Below the pieces are notes generated by a model, which saw only the letters and a list, made by a program, of their open reading frames with translations, ran no database searches and was not told where the DNA came from. From Metasolibacillus sp. (GTDB taxonomy: Bacteria; Bacillota; Bacilli; Bacillales_A; Planococcaceae), in contig NZ_JAMBIZ010000012.1 of NCBI RefSeq assembly GCF_025291715.1, forward strand, positions 28,203-92,202: DNA of 64,000 bases, written 5' to 3'. Within the stretch, counting starts at the first letter, position 1. Every line of letters begins with the position of its first letter. Made by a program: the position numbers and the translations under genes. Below, in pieces: positions 7,993 through 16,856 of the stretch.

Positions 7993-9654
7993 TCAGTCCT
8001 TTAACATCGGCATTTGTACGCCTTTTTCTTTTGCTGTGCGAATTGCAATATCGTATCCTGCATCGGCATGACGCACAACCCCCATACCTGGGTCTGCTAC
8101 TAATACTCGTTTAATTTTTTCTGCTGCTAGCTCGCTTCCATCAGCCACAAGCACTTGACCTGCGTGCTGTGAGAAGCCCATACCTACGCCACCGCCATGA
8201 TGTAAGCTTACCCAGCTTGCACCGCTCGCTGTATTAACAAGTGCATTTAATAGCGGCCAGTCTGACACTGCATCCGTGCCATCACGCATTCCTTCTGTTT
8301 CTCGGTTCGGTGAGGCTACAGAGCCTGAGTCTAAATGGTCACGACCAAACACAATCGGCGCTTTTAGCTCGCCACTTGCTACCATTTCGTTAACGCGTAA
8401 TGCGAAGCGATGACGATCACCATAGCCTAGCCAGCAAATACGTGCAGGTAACCCTTGCCATTTCACCATTTTCTGAGCCATATCAATCCAGTTGACTAAG
8501 CCTTCATCCTGTGCGAACATTTCCTTCGCTAATGCATCTGTTTTGTAAATATCCTCTGGGTCACCAGATAATGCTGCCCAACGGAATGGCCCTTTCCCCT
8601 CACAGAACAGTGGACGAATGTACGCTGGTACGAAGCCTGGGAAGTCGAAGGCATTTTCAACACCCATTTCCTGCGCATATGCACGAATATTATTGCCATA
8701 GTCGAATACTTCCGCACCCTTCTCTTGGAATTCTAACATTGTGCGCACATGCTCTGCCATTGTTTCCTTCGCTTTTTGCTCATATGTTTTCGGGTCAGCC
8801 TTGCGCAGTGCAAATGCTTCCTCTAAAGTCATGCCATTTGGTACATAGCCGTTGATTGGGTCATGCGCTGATGTTTGGTCTGTTACGAAATCTGGAATAA
8901 TGCCACGATTTAATAGCTCACGGTTAACATCTGCACAGTTGCCTACAAGACCGATTGATGCAGGCTCATTTTTCTCACGTAGCTCATTTACTAACGCAAT
9001 CGCCTCATCTACTGTTTCTACTAAATAATCACAATATGCTTCTTTAATTTTACGTTCGATTTTCGCACGCTCTACTTCCACTACTAAAATAACTGCCCCA
9101 GCCATTTTACCTGCAAGTGGCTGTGCACCACTCATACCGCCCATACCACCAGTTAAAATAAATTTACCACGTAAATCCGCAGAGCCAAATACTTTTTTAC
9201 CAGCCTCTACAAAGCTTAAATACGTCCCTTGTAAAATACCTTGCGCTCCGATATAAATCCAGCTACCTGCTGTCATCTGTCCATACATCATTAAGTCGCG
9301 CTCTTCTAGCTCATAGAACTTATCCCAATTTGCCCATTGTGGCACTAAATTGGAGTTCGCAATTAATACGCGTGGTGCATTTTCATGTGTGCGGAATACT
9401 GCTACAGGCTTCCCTGATTGCACAATTAATGTCTCATCATTTTCAAGCTTCTTTAACGATTCAATAATTTGCTCATAGCTTTCCCAGTTACGTGCCGCTT
9501 TACCGATACCACCATAAACAACTAGCTCGTCTGGATTTTCTGCTACTTCAGGGTCAAGGTTGTTCATTAGCATGCGCATTGCCGCTTCCTGTGTCCATCC
9601 TTTACATGTTAATTCATTTCCTCTTGGTGCTTTAATGTTTGTTTTAAAAGTCAT
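7993..9654 (-). CDS. hutU: Urocanate hydratase
   Basis: Second enzyme of the Hut pathway; it hydrates urocanate to imidazolonepropionate using tightly bound NAD. The 553-aa product is full length. Typical blocks are visible: [15 protein letters not shown] (NAD site), [19 protein letters not shown] and [15 protein letters not shown]. The ATG at 9654 was chosen: AGGGAGAG is about 8-9 nt upstream, whereas the in-frame TTG at 9660 is too close to it. It follows the YjiH-type gene by 15 nt. Histidine ammonia-lyase (hutH), normally next to hutU, is not present in this window. Confidence 0.97.
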   Translation of the reverse strand: MTFKTNIKAPRGNELTCKGWTQEAAMRMLMNNLDPEVAENPDELVVYGGIGKAARNWESYEQIIESLKKLENDETLIVQSGKPVAVFRTHENAPRVLIANSNLVPQWANWDKFYELEERDLMMYGQMTAGSWIYIGAQGILQGTYLSFVEAGKKVFGSADLRGKFILTGGMGGMSGAQPLAGKMAGAVILVVEVERAKIERKIKEAYCDYLVETVDEAIALVNELREKNEPASIGLVGNCADVNRELLNRGIIPDFVTDQTSAHDPINGYVPNGMTLEEAFALRKADPKTYEQKAKETMAEHVRTMLEFQEKGAEVFDYGNNIRAYAQEMGVENAFDFPGFVPAYIRPLFCEGKGPFRWAALSGDPEDIYKTDALAKEMFAQDEGLVNWIDMAQKMVKWQGLPARICWLGYGDRHRFALRVNEMVASGELKAPIVFGRDHLDSGSVASPNRETEGMRDGTDAVSDWPLLNALVNTASGASWVSLHHGGGVGMGFSQHAGQVLVADGSELAAEKIKRVLVADPGMGVVRHADAGYDIAIRTAKEKGVQMPMLKD

Positions 9655-9669
9655 TATCAATCTCTCCCT

Positions 9670-10992
9670 TTAAAATAATAAAAATGCAATTGGTGTTACT
9701 AAAATTAACGTTAAAACTACGCGTTCAAACCAAATAATAATCATTTGACGAATAGATAACGGAATGTCTGTTGATAAAATAACTGGAATAACAGCCGAGA
9801 AAAATAGAATGGCTGATATCGATACAACTGCTACAATAAATTTCGTCACCATTGCTGCCTGTGTTACGACTAATGCAGGTAAAAACATTTCTGCAATTGA
9901 TAACGATACCGCTTTTGCTGCAAGCATTGGATCTGGTATTTGCAATATATAAGTAAATGGCACAAAGATATACGCAACGATATCAAAAACAGGTGTATAC
10001 GTTGCAAGTACCACTCCTAATAAGCCTACTGACAAAATGGAAGGAATAACCCCCATCGTCATAATGAGTCCATCTTTCAAATGAAGATATAAATTCTTCA
10101 TTAGTGGCGGTGTTGCGTCAACTGCCACCATCGCTTCATGCCATGCTGTTTTCAAACGGTCCTTGCGTACAATCACTTCTGGTTGATGTGTTGAGCCTTC
10201 ATAGCAATCGTTACTCATGGAGCGTAGCGGGTAAATTCTCGCAGTGATAGCGGTTACAATAAAGGTAATGACTAAAGTCACCCAGAAGAATGCGTTCCAA
10301 TGCTCCATTAAATCAAGCGTTTTGGCAACAACGACCATAAATGTAGCTGATACAGTTGAAAAGCCTGTTGCAATAATTGCCGCTTCGCGGATCGTATACT
10401 TCCCTTCTTTGAAAACGCGATTTGTTAATAATAGTCCGACTGAGTAGCTCCCTACAAACGACGCTACAGCATCGACTGCTGAACGTCCCGGTGTTCTAAA
10501 CAGCGGCTTCATAACGGGCTGCATAAATACCCCAATAAATTCTAATAAGCCATAGCTAACCAATAATGCTAAAAAGATTGCACCAATTGGAATCAAGACC
10601 CCTACAGGCTTAATCAGCTTTTCCATTAAAAACGGGCCAATATCAGGATTAAACAACCATGCTGGGCCGAAGCCAAAAATTAGCATAATACCAGCAGCTA
10701 ATCCGCCAATCTTGAAAATAGATAATATAATGTCAACTTTCGATTTTTTCCACTTGCCTGTAACAAACGGATATAACGCCCCAAGGACTAATATGAGAAT
10801 AATATAAACATTGATTACTTGTGGAACATTTGTCGAAAGAAACGTTACAATATGATCAATTAAAATAGATGACTTTCCTTGCCATTCAAACGTTACAAAG
10901 AAACTAAATATCCCAATCAAACTACACACAATCATTTTCACAGCTTGTTGAGGGCGAAACCCTAGGAGCTCTGTTTGTTGATTAGTTGTCAT
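9670..10992 (-). CDS. YjiH-type membrane protein with nucleoside-recognition (Gate) domain
   Basis: The 440-aa protein has about ten membrane segments, with repeated Gate-like blocks such as SAVDAVASFVGSYSVGLLLTNR and AIIATGFSTVSATFMVV. These are characteristic of the YjiH/nucleoside-recognition family, whose members are presumed transporters or channels. It is the first gene of the hut operon, preceded by a G-run ribosome site, which suggests it moves histidine, urocanate or a product. The family has no firmly established substrate, so this rests on position alone. Without hutH nearby, urocanate uptake is a reasonable alternative to histidine uptake. Confidence 0.8.
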   Translation of the reverse strand: MTTNQQTELLGFRPQQAVKMIVCSLIGIFSFFVTFEWQGKSSILIDHIVTFLSTNVPQVINVYIILILVLGALYPFVTGKWKKSKVDIILSIFKIGGLAAGIMLIFGFGPAWLFNPDIGPFLMEKLIKPVGVLIPIGAIFLALLVSYGLLEFIGVFMQPVMKPLFRTPGRSAVDAVASFVGSYSVGLLLTNRVFKEGKYTIREAAIIATGFSTVSATFMVVVAKTLDLMEHWNAFFWVTLVITFIVTAITARIYPLRSMSNDCYEGSTHQPEVIVRKDRLKTAWHEAMVAVDATPPLMKNLYLHLKDGLIMTMGVIPSILSVGLLGVVLATYTPVFDIVAYIFVPFTYILQIPDPMLAAKAVSLSIAEMFLPALVVTQAAMVTKFIVAVVSISAILFFSAVIPVILSTDIPLSIRQMIIIWFERVVLTLILVTPIAFLLF

Positions 10993-11144
10993 TCTATCCC
11001 CCCCTTACTTACACTTTAAATTTCTTTCAATTCTGAATAAATGGATTTACATTGCACAATATAGTAATATTTAAAGAAATAAATATCTACTTACGATTTA
11101 AAATATAAATAATATAAGAAATAGAATTTATTAAAGGTGATAAC
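10993..11144. promoter_or_regulatory. Divergent control region between hut operon and AraC-type regulator
   Basis: The 152-bp gap is extremely AT-rich. It contains TTTCTTTCAATT (about 11019) and its near mirror TTTAAAGAAATAAA (about 11069), plus a further AAGAAATAGAATT near 11118. Such half-sites would suit an AraC-type dimer. No textbook sigma-A promoter stands out, and no stem-loop antiterminator of the HutP type was seen. Confidence 0.4.
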
Positions 11145-12587
11145 ATGCGTATTTTATTAATTGATCGAGATATTGAAGAGGCACGAGGCATTAGCTGGTA
11201 TATAAAAAATTACTTCCCTAGCCATGTTGAGGTGGAGTATGTGCAAGATACAGCGCAGCTACAAATTTCTATGGAGACATTGCAGCCACATGTCATCATC
11301 GTTGAAATTGAAATGGTGACACCTTCTATTGAAAAGCTGCTGCAACGCTATCAGCCACATATTGTCGCATTAACTGCACAGCCGATTTTTCAGCATGCTG
11401 CAAAAGCCATTCAATTACAAGCTGCCCAGTTATTTGTGAAGCCTATTCCATTAGAGCAGTTAAAAACAACATTGCTCGCTTTAAATATTGATCGCGCTAG
11501 ACCTATAGCAACAACAGCCGCAACGGATGTCCAGCTATATGTTGATTTATATTTAAAAAAGCCAACAATTATTGATGTAAAGGAAAAGCATTTTTTCATT
11601 ATTGAGCCATCCCATTTTGAATCAAATTTACAGCTTTATCAATGGTTTATTGAGCTGCGTTTGTTCCAGCAAATGACGGCTTTACCTCTACAAAATCGCA
11701 TTATTTGTGTTGTGGAAAATGTAGGGCGTGACGAATTATTAAAGCAGCTCCGTTTACTTATTCAAGAATGGCATGTCGTCAGCTCACAATATATGAATAT
11801 TGCATTGTACGATGGTGATAATGCCACGATACGTGAAATGTATGATGAGGTAAAAAAAGTGTTGATTCAACGCTTTTACAAAGGCTATGAGCATATTTTC
11901 CTTAGCTCTGAGCAATTTTCAATTGTGAGGCTTGACCCACTATTAACACCAGAGGAGCAGCAGCTATGGATTAATAGCTTGGAAGAGAGAAATACAGGTG
12001 CAATTAAAGCATTCCTTTATCAGCTCGCAAAGGCAGATACATTTTATCATCATGATGATGTACGCATTCATTTAACAAGTGTACTTGCGCAATTGCGACG
12101 CTATATGATGAAATATCATTTGCAGCAGCAAGCATCAATCGAGGCAGATTATCGCAAGCTTTTTCACTTGATTTTGGAGGGGCCGATTTTATATTCGATT
12201 TTGCAGGAAATGATGCTGTTTACGCAAACGCTTATAGATGCTGTGGAAAAGTCGAAGGAGCAGTTGAAGGCAGATTACAGCGAGTTAGCCATCGAGCTCA
12301 TCCAGCGTGAATTTAGCGATAGCACGTTGAACTTGCACAGTGTAGCTCAGCAGCTCGGTATTAGCCCGAATTATTTAAGTACCCTCTTTTCTAAAAAACA
12401 GGGCATTCCTTTTAAGCGTTATGTGCAAAATGTGCGCATTCAAGCGGCATGTAAAACGTTATTAGAAACCGATGCCTCCATTACAGAGGTTGCACAGTTG
12501 AATGGCTTTGAGGATGTTAATTATTTTATTAAAGTATTCAAGCAGCAACAAGGGACAACACCGTATCGCTATCGCATGTTAACCTGA
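11145..12587 (+). CDS. AraC-family response regulator with atypical receiver, likely hut regulator
   Basis: The 480-aa protein has an N-terminal receiver-like domain (1-115), a middle region of about 250 residues typical of YesN-type regulators, and a C-terminal AraC helix-turn-helix pair (LNLHSVAQQLGISPNYLS and ITEVAQLNGFEDVNYFIKVF). The receiver keeps the Thr (ALTAQ) and Lys (FVKP) switch residues, but Glu54 stands where the phosphorylated Asp should be (IIVEIEM), and the acidic pair is D-R-D. Phosphorylation at the usual site is therefore unlikely. No kinase gene is adjacent. AAAGGTG precedes the ATG. Divergence from the hut operon suggests it controls those genes, perhaps by binding a ligand. 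Confidence 0.85.
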   Translation: MRILLIDRDIEEARGISWYIKNYFPSHVEVEYVQDTAQLQISMETLQPHVIIVEIEMVTPSIEKLLQRYQPHIVALTAQPIFQHAAKAIQLQAAQLFVKPIPLEQLKTTLLALNIDRARPIATTAATDVQLYVDLYLKKPTIIDVKEKHFFIIEPSHFESNLQLYQWFIELRLFQQMTALPLQNRIICVVENVGRDELLKQLRLLIQEWHVVSSQYMNIALYDGDNATIREMYDEVKKVLIQRFYKGYEHIFLSSEQFSIVRLDPLLTPEEQQLWINSLEERNTGAIKAFLYQLAKADTFYHHDDVRIHLTSVLAQLRRYMMKYHLQQQASIEADYRKLFHLILEGPILYSILQEMMLFTQTLIDAVEKSKEQLKADYSELAIELIQREFSDSTLNLHSVAQQLGISPNYLSTLFSKKQGIPFKRYVQNVRIQAACKTLLETDASITEVAQLNGFEDVNYFIKVFKQQQGTTPYRYRMLT

Positions 12588-12629
12588 TGCGCACATTAAA
12601 GCATATTTTTCGCACGCAACCTATCAAAA

Positions 12630-12668
12630 CGCATGAAATCTAACCTCGATTTCATGCGCTCTTTTATT
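12630..12668. terminator. Bidirectional terminator
   Basis: CGCATGAAATC (12630-12640) and GATTTCATGCG (12648-12658) form a perfect 11-bp stem followed by CTCTTTTATT, with an A-run on the other side. It separates the regulator gene from the convergent sigma locus. Confidence 0.85.
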
Positions 12669-13728
12669 CATTGATAATCCATTTATCTGCTTGCTTTGTC
12701 ATATGAAATACATGTTCACTAACCCCTGCTCGCCCGTATTGATATCGCACTTCTACCTGATTATCAGCAATCGGCGAAACCTTTCGATAGGCTGCCTCTA
12801 AAAATAGCTCGCCCATACGTGTAATCGATACTGAAGAATCTAACATGGATTGTGCCAATGCACCATCACCAAAAAGACTATCATATAAAAACAAATCAAA
12901 ATGTTGCTCAGGTGTATAGTCCGCTGTTTCTTGTCCAGCTAAATAGATAGAGGTTGTATCCTCTTCCGTTGCTAGCCCAACAACCTCACCATAAATTTTA
13001 TGGACAGGTGTAATTGTCCCTGCCTGTACGGTGTTTCTAGCAGGAAAATGATTAATTAAAAAATATTCGCGTGCGTTCAATAGCTGGTCATAGCCACCTA
13101 CAATTGTTACACCATTTTCTTTATAATAGTCCATAATTTCTGATTGCACTTGCTTGCCATTTACTTTTAATTGCCCATTTTTCAGTACAATCCGATCTCC
13201 TGGCACAGCAATAACCTCGTAATAAGCATCCGAATATGTCGGCAAATGACTTGTCGTATTTGTCATTGTACGGACAATATCACCAGCCTTATAGACAACG
13301 CCATCATATAAATTCGCTTTGCGTTCGATGACTGTATGGAAAGTATTTGTACTTCCCTCTAACGAAAAGGCTTCTCGATCGACATAATGCAATCCATCCA
13401 CTTTATCAAAATGCGGCAGCTCTGCCAATTCCTCATAGCGAATCGAAGATAGCTCCTGCTTTTTTTGCAAGGCAGAAATTTGTGCTAAATCATCGAGTGG
13501 ATCATATGGGATTTCTGGTCCTTCATTTGATGAAAGCTGCTCTATCGGGTTAAACGTAATAAATAGAAACAGCGCTACTACAGCGATTGCTGCGGTTACA
13601 AATGGTACTTGCCAAGAAGGCTTTTTCGCTGGCGCTCGCAAGTTTTCATATACACGTTGCTTTATTCGTCTCTCCTGCATGGATGTGTCGCCCATCATTT
13701 TATCAAGCTTGCGTTTAAAGTCGCTCAA
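12664..13728 (-). CDS. Probable anti-sigma factor with degenerate signal-peptidase (S26-like) outer domain
   Basis: The 354-aa protein has a basic cytoplasmic tail (1-38), one membrane helix (41-59) and a large outer domain. Residues about 145-250 resemble the core of type I signal peptidases: YKAGDIV, then VIAVPGDRIVLKNGQLKVNG (172-191), then YFLINHFPAR and KIYGEVVG. The catalytic Lys position before V-I-x-x-P-G-D is Tyr/Glu (170-171) and no S-M-x-P motif precedes the membrane-proximal region, so it cannot be an active peptidase. A further C-terminal domain ends in KQADKWIINE. Its start overlaps the ECF sigma stop (13725-13728), which supports an anti-sigma role. The fold could bind an exported peptide as a sensor (inference). 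Confidence 0.65.
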   Translation of the reverse strand: MSDFKRKLDKMMGDTSMQERRIKQRVYENLRAPAKKPSWQVPFVTAAIAVVALFLFITFNPIEQLSSNEGPEIPYDPLDDLAQISALQKKQELSSIRYEELAELPHFDKVDGLHYVDREAFSLEGSTNTFHTVIERKANLYDGVVYKAGDIVRTMTNTTSHLPTYSDAYYEVIAVPGDRIVLKNGQLKVNGKQVQSEIMDYYKENGVTIVGGYDQLLNAREYFLINHFPARNTVQAGTITPVHKIYGEVVGLATEEDTTSIYLAGQETADYTPEQHFDLFLYDSLFGDGALAQSMLDSSVSITRMGELFLEAAYRKVSPIADNQVEVRYQYGRAGVSEHVFHMTKQADKWIINE

Positions 13729-14222
13729 TTACTTTCGACCTCCTCTTCCTCAAAAAACTCTTTTAATTGCTGCTTCGCTCGTCGCAGCCGTGTTTTCACC
13801 GTATTTTCGTTGAGCTGTAAATAGTCTGCTATTTCTGCAATCGACTGCTCATCATAATAAAAGAGTATTAATGGCTCACGATATTTTAATGGTAGCTGAA
13901 AAAGATTTTTCTCGAGCGCTGCAAGTTGCTCCTGCTCTAACATCATTTCCTCTACACCTTTTGTCGATGTAAAAATCGTTTCAAATAATACGTCTTTTTT
14001 ATGCTTCCACGAGCGTAAATAATCCTTTGCACGATTAGCTGTCACTTTAGTTAAATAGGTTTTTAATGACGCTTCCTGACGAAATTGCTCGCTTTTTTGA
14101 AAAAATGTAACGAATACTTCCTGTACAATATCTTCAGCTGTCGACCAATTTTTTACGTATAAATAAGCGATACGCACTAAATAGCGTGAATGCTCATCAA
14201 TAATTTGGTCAATATCATTCAT
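13725..14222 (-). CDS. ECF-family RNA polymerase sigma factor
   Basis: A 165-aa sigma factor with region 2 (YLVRIAYLYVKNWSTAEDIVQEVF) and region 4 (LPLKYREPLILFYYDEQSIAEIADYL, ending NENTVKTRLRRAKQQL). GGTGAG sits 8 nt before the ATG. It lies between the polysaccharide deacetylase gene (20-nt gap) and the probable anti-sigma gene (4-nt overlap). All three are likely read from the ECF-type promoter at 15517-15542, so autoregulation is expected. Its likely output is cell-wall modification, judged from the first gene of the operon. Confidence 0.93.
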   Translation of the reverse strand: MNDIDQIIDEHSRYLVRIAYLYVKNWSTAEDIVQEVFVTFFQKSEQFRQEASLKTYLTKVTANRAKDYLRSWKHKKDVLFETIFTSTKGVEEMMLEQEQLAALEKNLFQLPLKYREPLILFYYDEQSIAEIADYLQLNENTVKTRLRRAKQQLKEFFEEEEVESN

Positions 14223-14242
14223 TTGTCAAATCTCACCCTTTT

Positions 14243-15484
14243 CTATTGCCATATCATGTTACCGTTTACGTAAGTGGTAAATTGTTCGAATGACTTTTTC
14301 TCTGTCATTCCAAATCTACATACTTCATAGTTGGAAGCATTCATATTTGCATAACCCTCCACTGTTGTAAAGGCAATTAATAATCCTACCTCTTTAGCTG
14401 CCCGCATAAACTCCTCATTATAATGCCCATATGGATAAGCTAACGAAATGGCGTCTGGCACTTGTTGTCGATTATGTTGTAAATCCATTATAATCTCTTC
14501 CTCTGAGCGCTCTAAAGCAATTCCTATACCCTCATTAAGTGAATGCAAGTCATATGTGTGTGCTTCAAACTGAAAGACATCTGCTAGCTCTATCAAATCG
14601 GAATTCGTGAAAAATTGTAGTGGCCCTTCTGCATCGAATACTTGCCCCTCTTGCGCTCTATTTACACGCGAGGAAATAATATGCTGAATCGCGGTAAGGC
14701 CGTATTGCTTTAAAATAGGATAGGCATACTCCTTCGTTGATAGTAAACCATCATCAAATGTAATTAATAGCGCATTTGTTGGTACAACAAGGCGTCCTTC
14801 CAAATAATCATAAAATTGATTTGCCGTCAATGTTTTAAATTTATTATCCGCTAAGTAGTCCATTTGCTGTTCAAAAGCCTCTAGCGAAATTGTACTTGCT
14901 GTCGTTTTCATTAAGCTTTTTGGCAAAATATGATGATAAACAAGCACTGGCAGCCCTTCATCAAGAGCAACAGATTGCTTAGACACATACCCTAAGCGTT
15001 CCCCTATATTTACGATATACCAATCTCTTTCTTCTTGCACTACTGGATAACGATAGCCTGCTTCTAAATACATTAACTTTGCACTCTGCAAATTAGCTTC
15101 ATCATAAACAATGGTTTTTTGTTGTGTTTTGATTGCAGCATGCTGCTCTGTATGTACCGATGTCATTATCTTCTTTTTTTCAACAATCGCTTGCCCTTTG
15201 CGAACAAAGACAGGCATTTTCCCTAAACGCAGCTCATAATAAGCCTCATCTTCGCCGATAATTGCAAAAGGCTGATTCGCCTCTATCTCACCTATTTTCA
15301 GGAATGTCATATCTTTCATATAAATTGGCTGACGCTCCTGCAATATGATAAACTCTCGCTCCTCAGCTTGGAAGCCTTGCGCGAATGCCTCCGTTTCAAT
15401 TGAAATCCACTTCGTGTAAATAATTATAATCAATATAACTAAGCCAACAAGTAACAGCCCATTTATATAAACTTTTCTCATCAT
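14243..15484 (-). CDS. Membrane-anchored polysaccharide deacetylase with SH3-like region
   Basis: The product (about 413 aa) has an N-terminal membrane anchor (VYINGLLLVGLVILIIIIY), about 150 residues of small beta domains resembling bacterial SH3 repeats (e.g. VVQEERDWYIVNIGERLGYV), and a NodB-type deacetylase domain. The latter shows VLVYHHIL, ITFDDG (catalytic Asp and first metal Asp), the metal-His segment FEAHTYDLHSL and LAYPYGHYNEEF. Such enzymes remove acetyl groups from peptidoglycan or other wall glycans. GGAGG lies 4 nt from the ATG at 15484 and 7 nt from a second ATG at 15481; the second may be the true start. It heads an operon with the ECF sigma and anti-sigma genes. Confidence 0.88.
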   Translation of the reverse strand: MMRKVYINGLLLVGLVILIIIIYTKWISIETEAFAQGFQAEEREFIILQERQPIYMKDMTFLKIGEIEANQPFAIIGEDEAYYELRLGKMPVFVRKGQAIVEKKKIMTSVHTEQHAAIKTQQKTIVYDEANLQSAKLMYLEAGYRYPVVQEERDWYIVNIGERLGYVSKQSVALDEGLPVLVYHHILPKSLMKTTASTISLEAFEQQMDYLADNKFKTLTANQFYDYLEGRLVVPTNALLITFDDGLLSTKEYAYPILKQYGLTAIQHIISSRVNRAQEGQVFDAEGPLQFFTNSDLIELADVFQFEAHTYDLHSLNEGIGIALERSEEEIIMDLQHNRQQVPDAISLAYPYGHYNEEFMRAAKEVGLLIAFTTVEGYANMNASNYEVCRFGMTEKKSFEQFTTYVNGNMIWQ

Positions 15485-15516
15485 TTTGCCTCCCTCTGCC
15501 ATTTAAGCACCGTACA

Positions 15517-15542
15517 GACGGAGAAATGAAAAAATAGTTTCA
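15517..15542 (-). promoter_or_regulatory. ECF sigma-type promoter (GAAAC-N16-CGTC)
   Basis: On the minus strand TGAAAC (15542-15537) is followed by a 16-nt spacer and CGTC (15520-15517). This is the arrangement recognised by the B. subtilis SigM/SigW/SigX group. It lies just upstream of the deacetylase-sigma-anti-sigma operon, so the encoded sigma factor probably transcribes its own operon. Confidence 0.75.
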
Positions 15543-15592
15543 AAAAATAATTGGAAAATTTTTATGAGCTATTTTATTTATAGTTTCTCTGG

Positions 15593-15935
15593 GATATTTG
15601 CGAGTTCTCAAATTTATTTGCGACTTTCCCTTTTTATTTGCGAACTCTCGGATTTATTTGCGAGTTCTCAGATTTATTTGCGACTTTCCCTTTTTATTTG
15701 CGAACTCTCGGATTTATTTGCGACTTTCCCTTTTTATTTGCGAACTCTCAGATTTATTTGCGACTTTCCCTTTTTATTTGCGAACTCTCAGATTTATTTG
15801 CGACTTCCCTTTTTATTTGCGAGTTCTCAGATTTATTTGCGACTTTCCCTTTTTATTTGCGAACTCTCGGATTTATTTGCGACTTTCTCTTTTATATTTG
15901 CGACTTCTCAGATTTATTTGCGGCTCCTCTCCGCC
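15593..15935. repeat. 20-bp-period tandem repeat array with 17 ATTTGCG cores
   Basis: The core ATTTGCG begins at 15596 and recurs at 15616, 15636, 15656, 15676, 15696, 15716, 15736, 15756, 15776, 15796, 15815, 15835, 15855, 15875, 15896 and 15916. There are 17 cores; one 19-bp step is compensated by one 21-bp step. Two unit types occur, mostly alternating: ATTTGCGAACTCTCGGATTT (variant GTTCTCAGATTT) and ATTTGCGACTTTCCCTTTTT. The + strand is pyrimidine-rich and lacks stop triplets, so all three forward frames appear open, but none has a ribosome site. It is not CRISPR-like because no unique spacers exist. It lies directly upstream of the ECF promoter of the deacetylase operon. Function unknown. 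Confidence 0.95.
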
Positions 15936-16032
15936 TGCACTTACTGATTCAAGAGCTTTCAGCAAAATATCGCCAATTATGAACAATTTTCAAACTTTCT
16001 GTATAAAACACTCGTTTTTGGCTACCATAACC

Positions 16033-16062
16033 TTGACAGAATAGATGGTTTTCCACCATAAT
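16033..16062 (+). promoter_or_regulatory. Candidate sigma-A promoter for ahpC
   Basis: TTGACA (16033-16038), an 18-nt spacer and CATAAT (16057-16062). A PerR-like box follows 13 nt later. The 5' leader to ahpC would be long, about 210 nt. A second TTGACA at 16135-16140 lies in the inverted repeat TGACA-N5-TGTCA but has no good -10 partner. Confidence 0.5.
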
Positions 16063-16074
16063 TTTAGTCGTAAG

Positions 16075-16089
16075 CAATAATTATTATAA
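16075..16089. promoter_or_regulatory. PerR-like box upstream of ahpC
   Basis: The 15-mer CAATAATTATTATAA matches the known PerR consensus TTATAATNATTATAA at 12 of 14 defined positions. Its place just downstream of the candidate promoter suits repression that is relieved by peroxide. Confidence 0.6.
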
Positions 16090-16277
16090 AAAAGCAATAA
16101 CTATTAATAAAGCGCATTTATATATGCAATATGCTTGACATTCACTGTCATTGTTAAGCTTGTTACATATGGCTCCAACGCCTTTTAGCATGTCTATAAT
16201 GCATTTCATTTCTCACTTGGAGGCGCTTCGTGTAGAATAGTGATTGTAGTTTTTCATAAACAAGGAGGAAATTTATC

Positions 16278-16841
16278 ATGGCATTAATCGGCAAAAAAAT
16301 AGAAGAATTCCAAGCTCAAGCTTTCCAAAAAGGTGAATTCATCGACGTATCTTCAGAAAACTTCCAAGGTCAATGGAGCGTTGTTTGCTTCTACCCAGCA
16401 GACTTCACATTCGTTTGCCCAACTGAATTAGAAGATTTACAAAACCAATATGCAACTCTAAAAGAACTAGGTGTTGAAGTATACTCTGTATCAACTGACA
16501 CACACTTTACACATAAAGCATGGCACGATTCTTCTGAAGCAATCGGCAAAATCGAGTACATCATGATTGGTGACCCATCTCACAATATTTCTACAATCTT
16601 TGATGTGTTGGATGAAGAATCTGGTCTTGCTAACCGTGGTACATTCATCATCGATCCAGATGGTGTTGTACAAACTGTTGAAATCAATGCTGACGGTATC
16701 GGTCGCGATGCAAGCACATTAGTAAACAAAATTAAAGCAGCACAATATGTACGCAACAATCCAGGCGAAGTTTGCCCAGCTAAATGGCAAGAAGGTTCTG
16801 CTACATTAAAACCAAGCCTTGAATTAGTAGGTAAAATCTAA
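16278..16841 (+). CDS. ahpC: Alkyl hydroperoxide reductase subunit C (typical 2-Cys peroxiredoxin)
   Basis: The 187-aa cytoplasmic peroxidase reduces H2O2 and organic peroxides. The peroxidatic Cys47 lies in [17 protein letters not shown] and the resolving Cys166 in GEVCPAKW. Length and sequence are typical for the family. AAGGAGGA precedes the ATG with good spacing. The gene is followed by its own terminator and then by ahpF, its dedicated reductase. The PerR-like box upstream indicates peroxide control. Confidence 0.98.
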   Translation: MALIGKKIEEFQAQAFQKGEFIDVSSENFQGQWSVVCFYPADFTFVCPTELEDLQNQYATLKELGVEVYSVSTDTHFTHKAWHDSSEAIGKIEYIMIGDPSHNISTIFDVLDEESGLANRGTFIIDPDGVVQTVEINADGIGRDASTLVNKIKAAQYVRNNPGEVCPAKWQEGSATLKPSLELVGKI

Positions 16842-16856
16842 GCAACAAAAACAAAG

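Noticed and set aside
12664..13728. Active type I signal peptidase
   Set aside because: The catalytic Ser and Lys positions are not conserved, and gene overlap with a sigma factor indicates another role.
15593..15935. CRISPR array
   Set aside because: The units are contiguous 20-bp repeats with no unique spacers, and no cas genes are present.
15564..16044. Three overlapping forward reading frames of 114-148 codons with repeated FICDFPFLFAN-like peptides
   Set aside because: They arise because the 20-bp repeat lacks stop triplets on the + strand in all frames. No ribosome site precedes any of them and the peptides are pure repeat.
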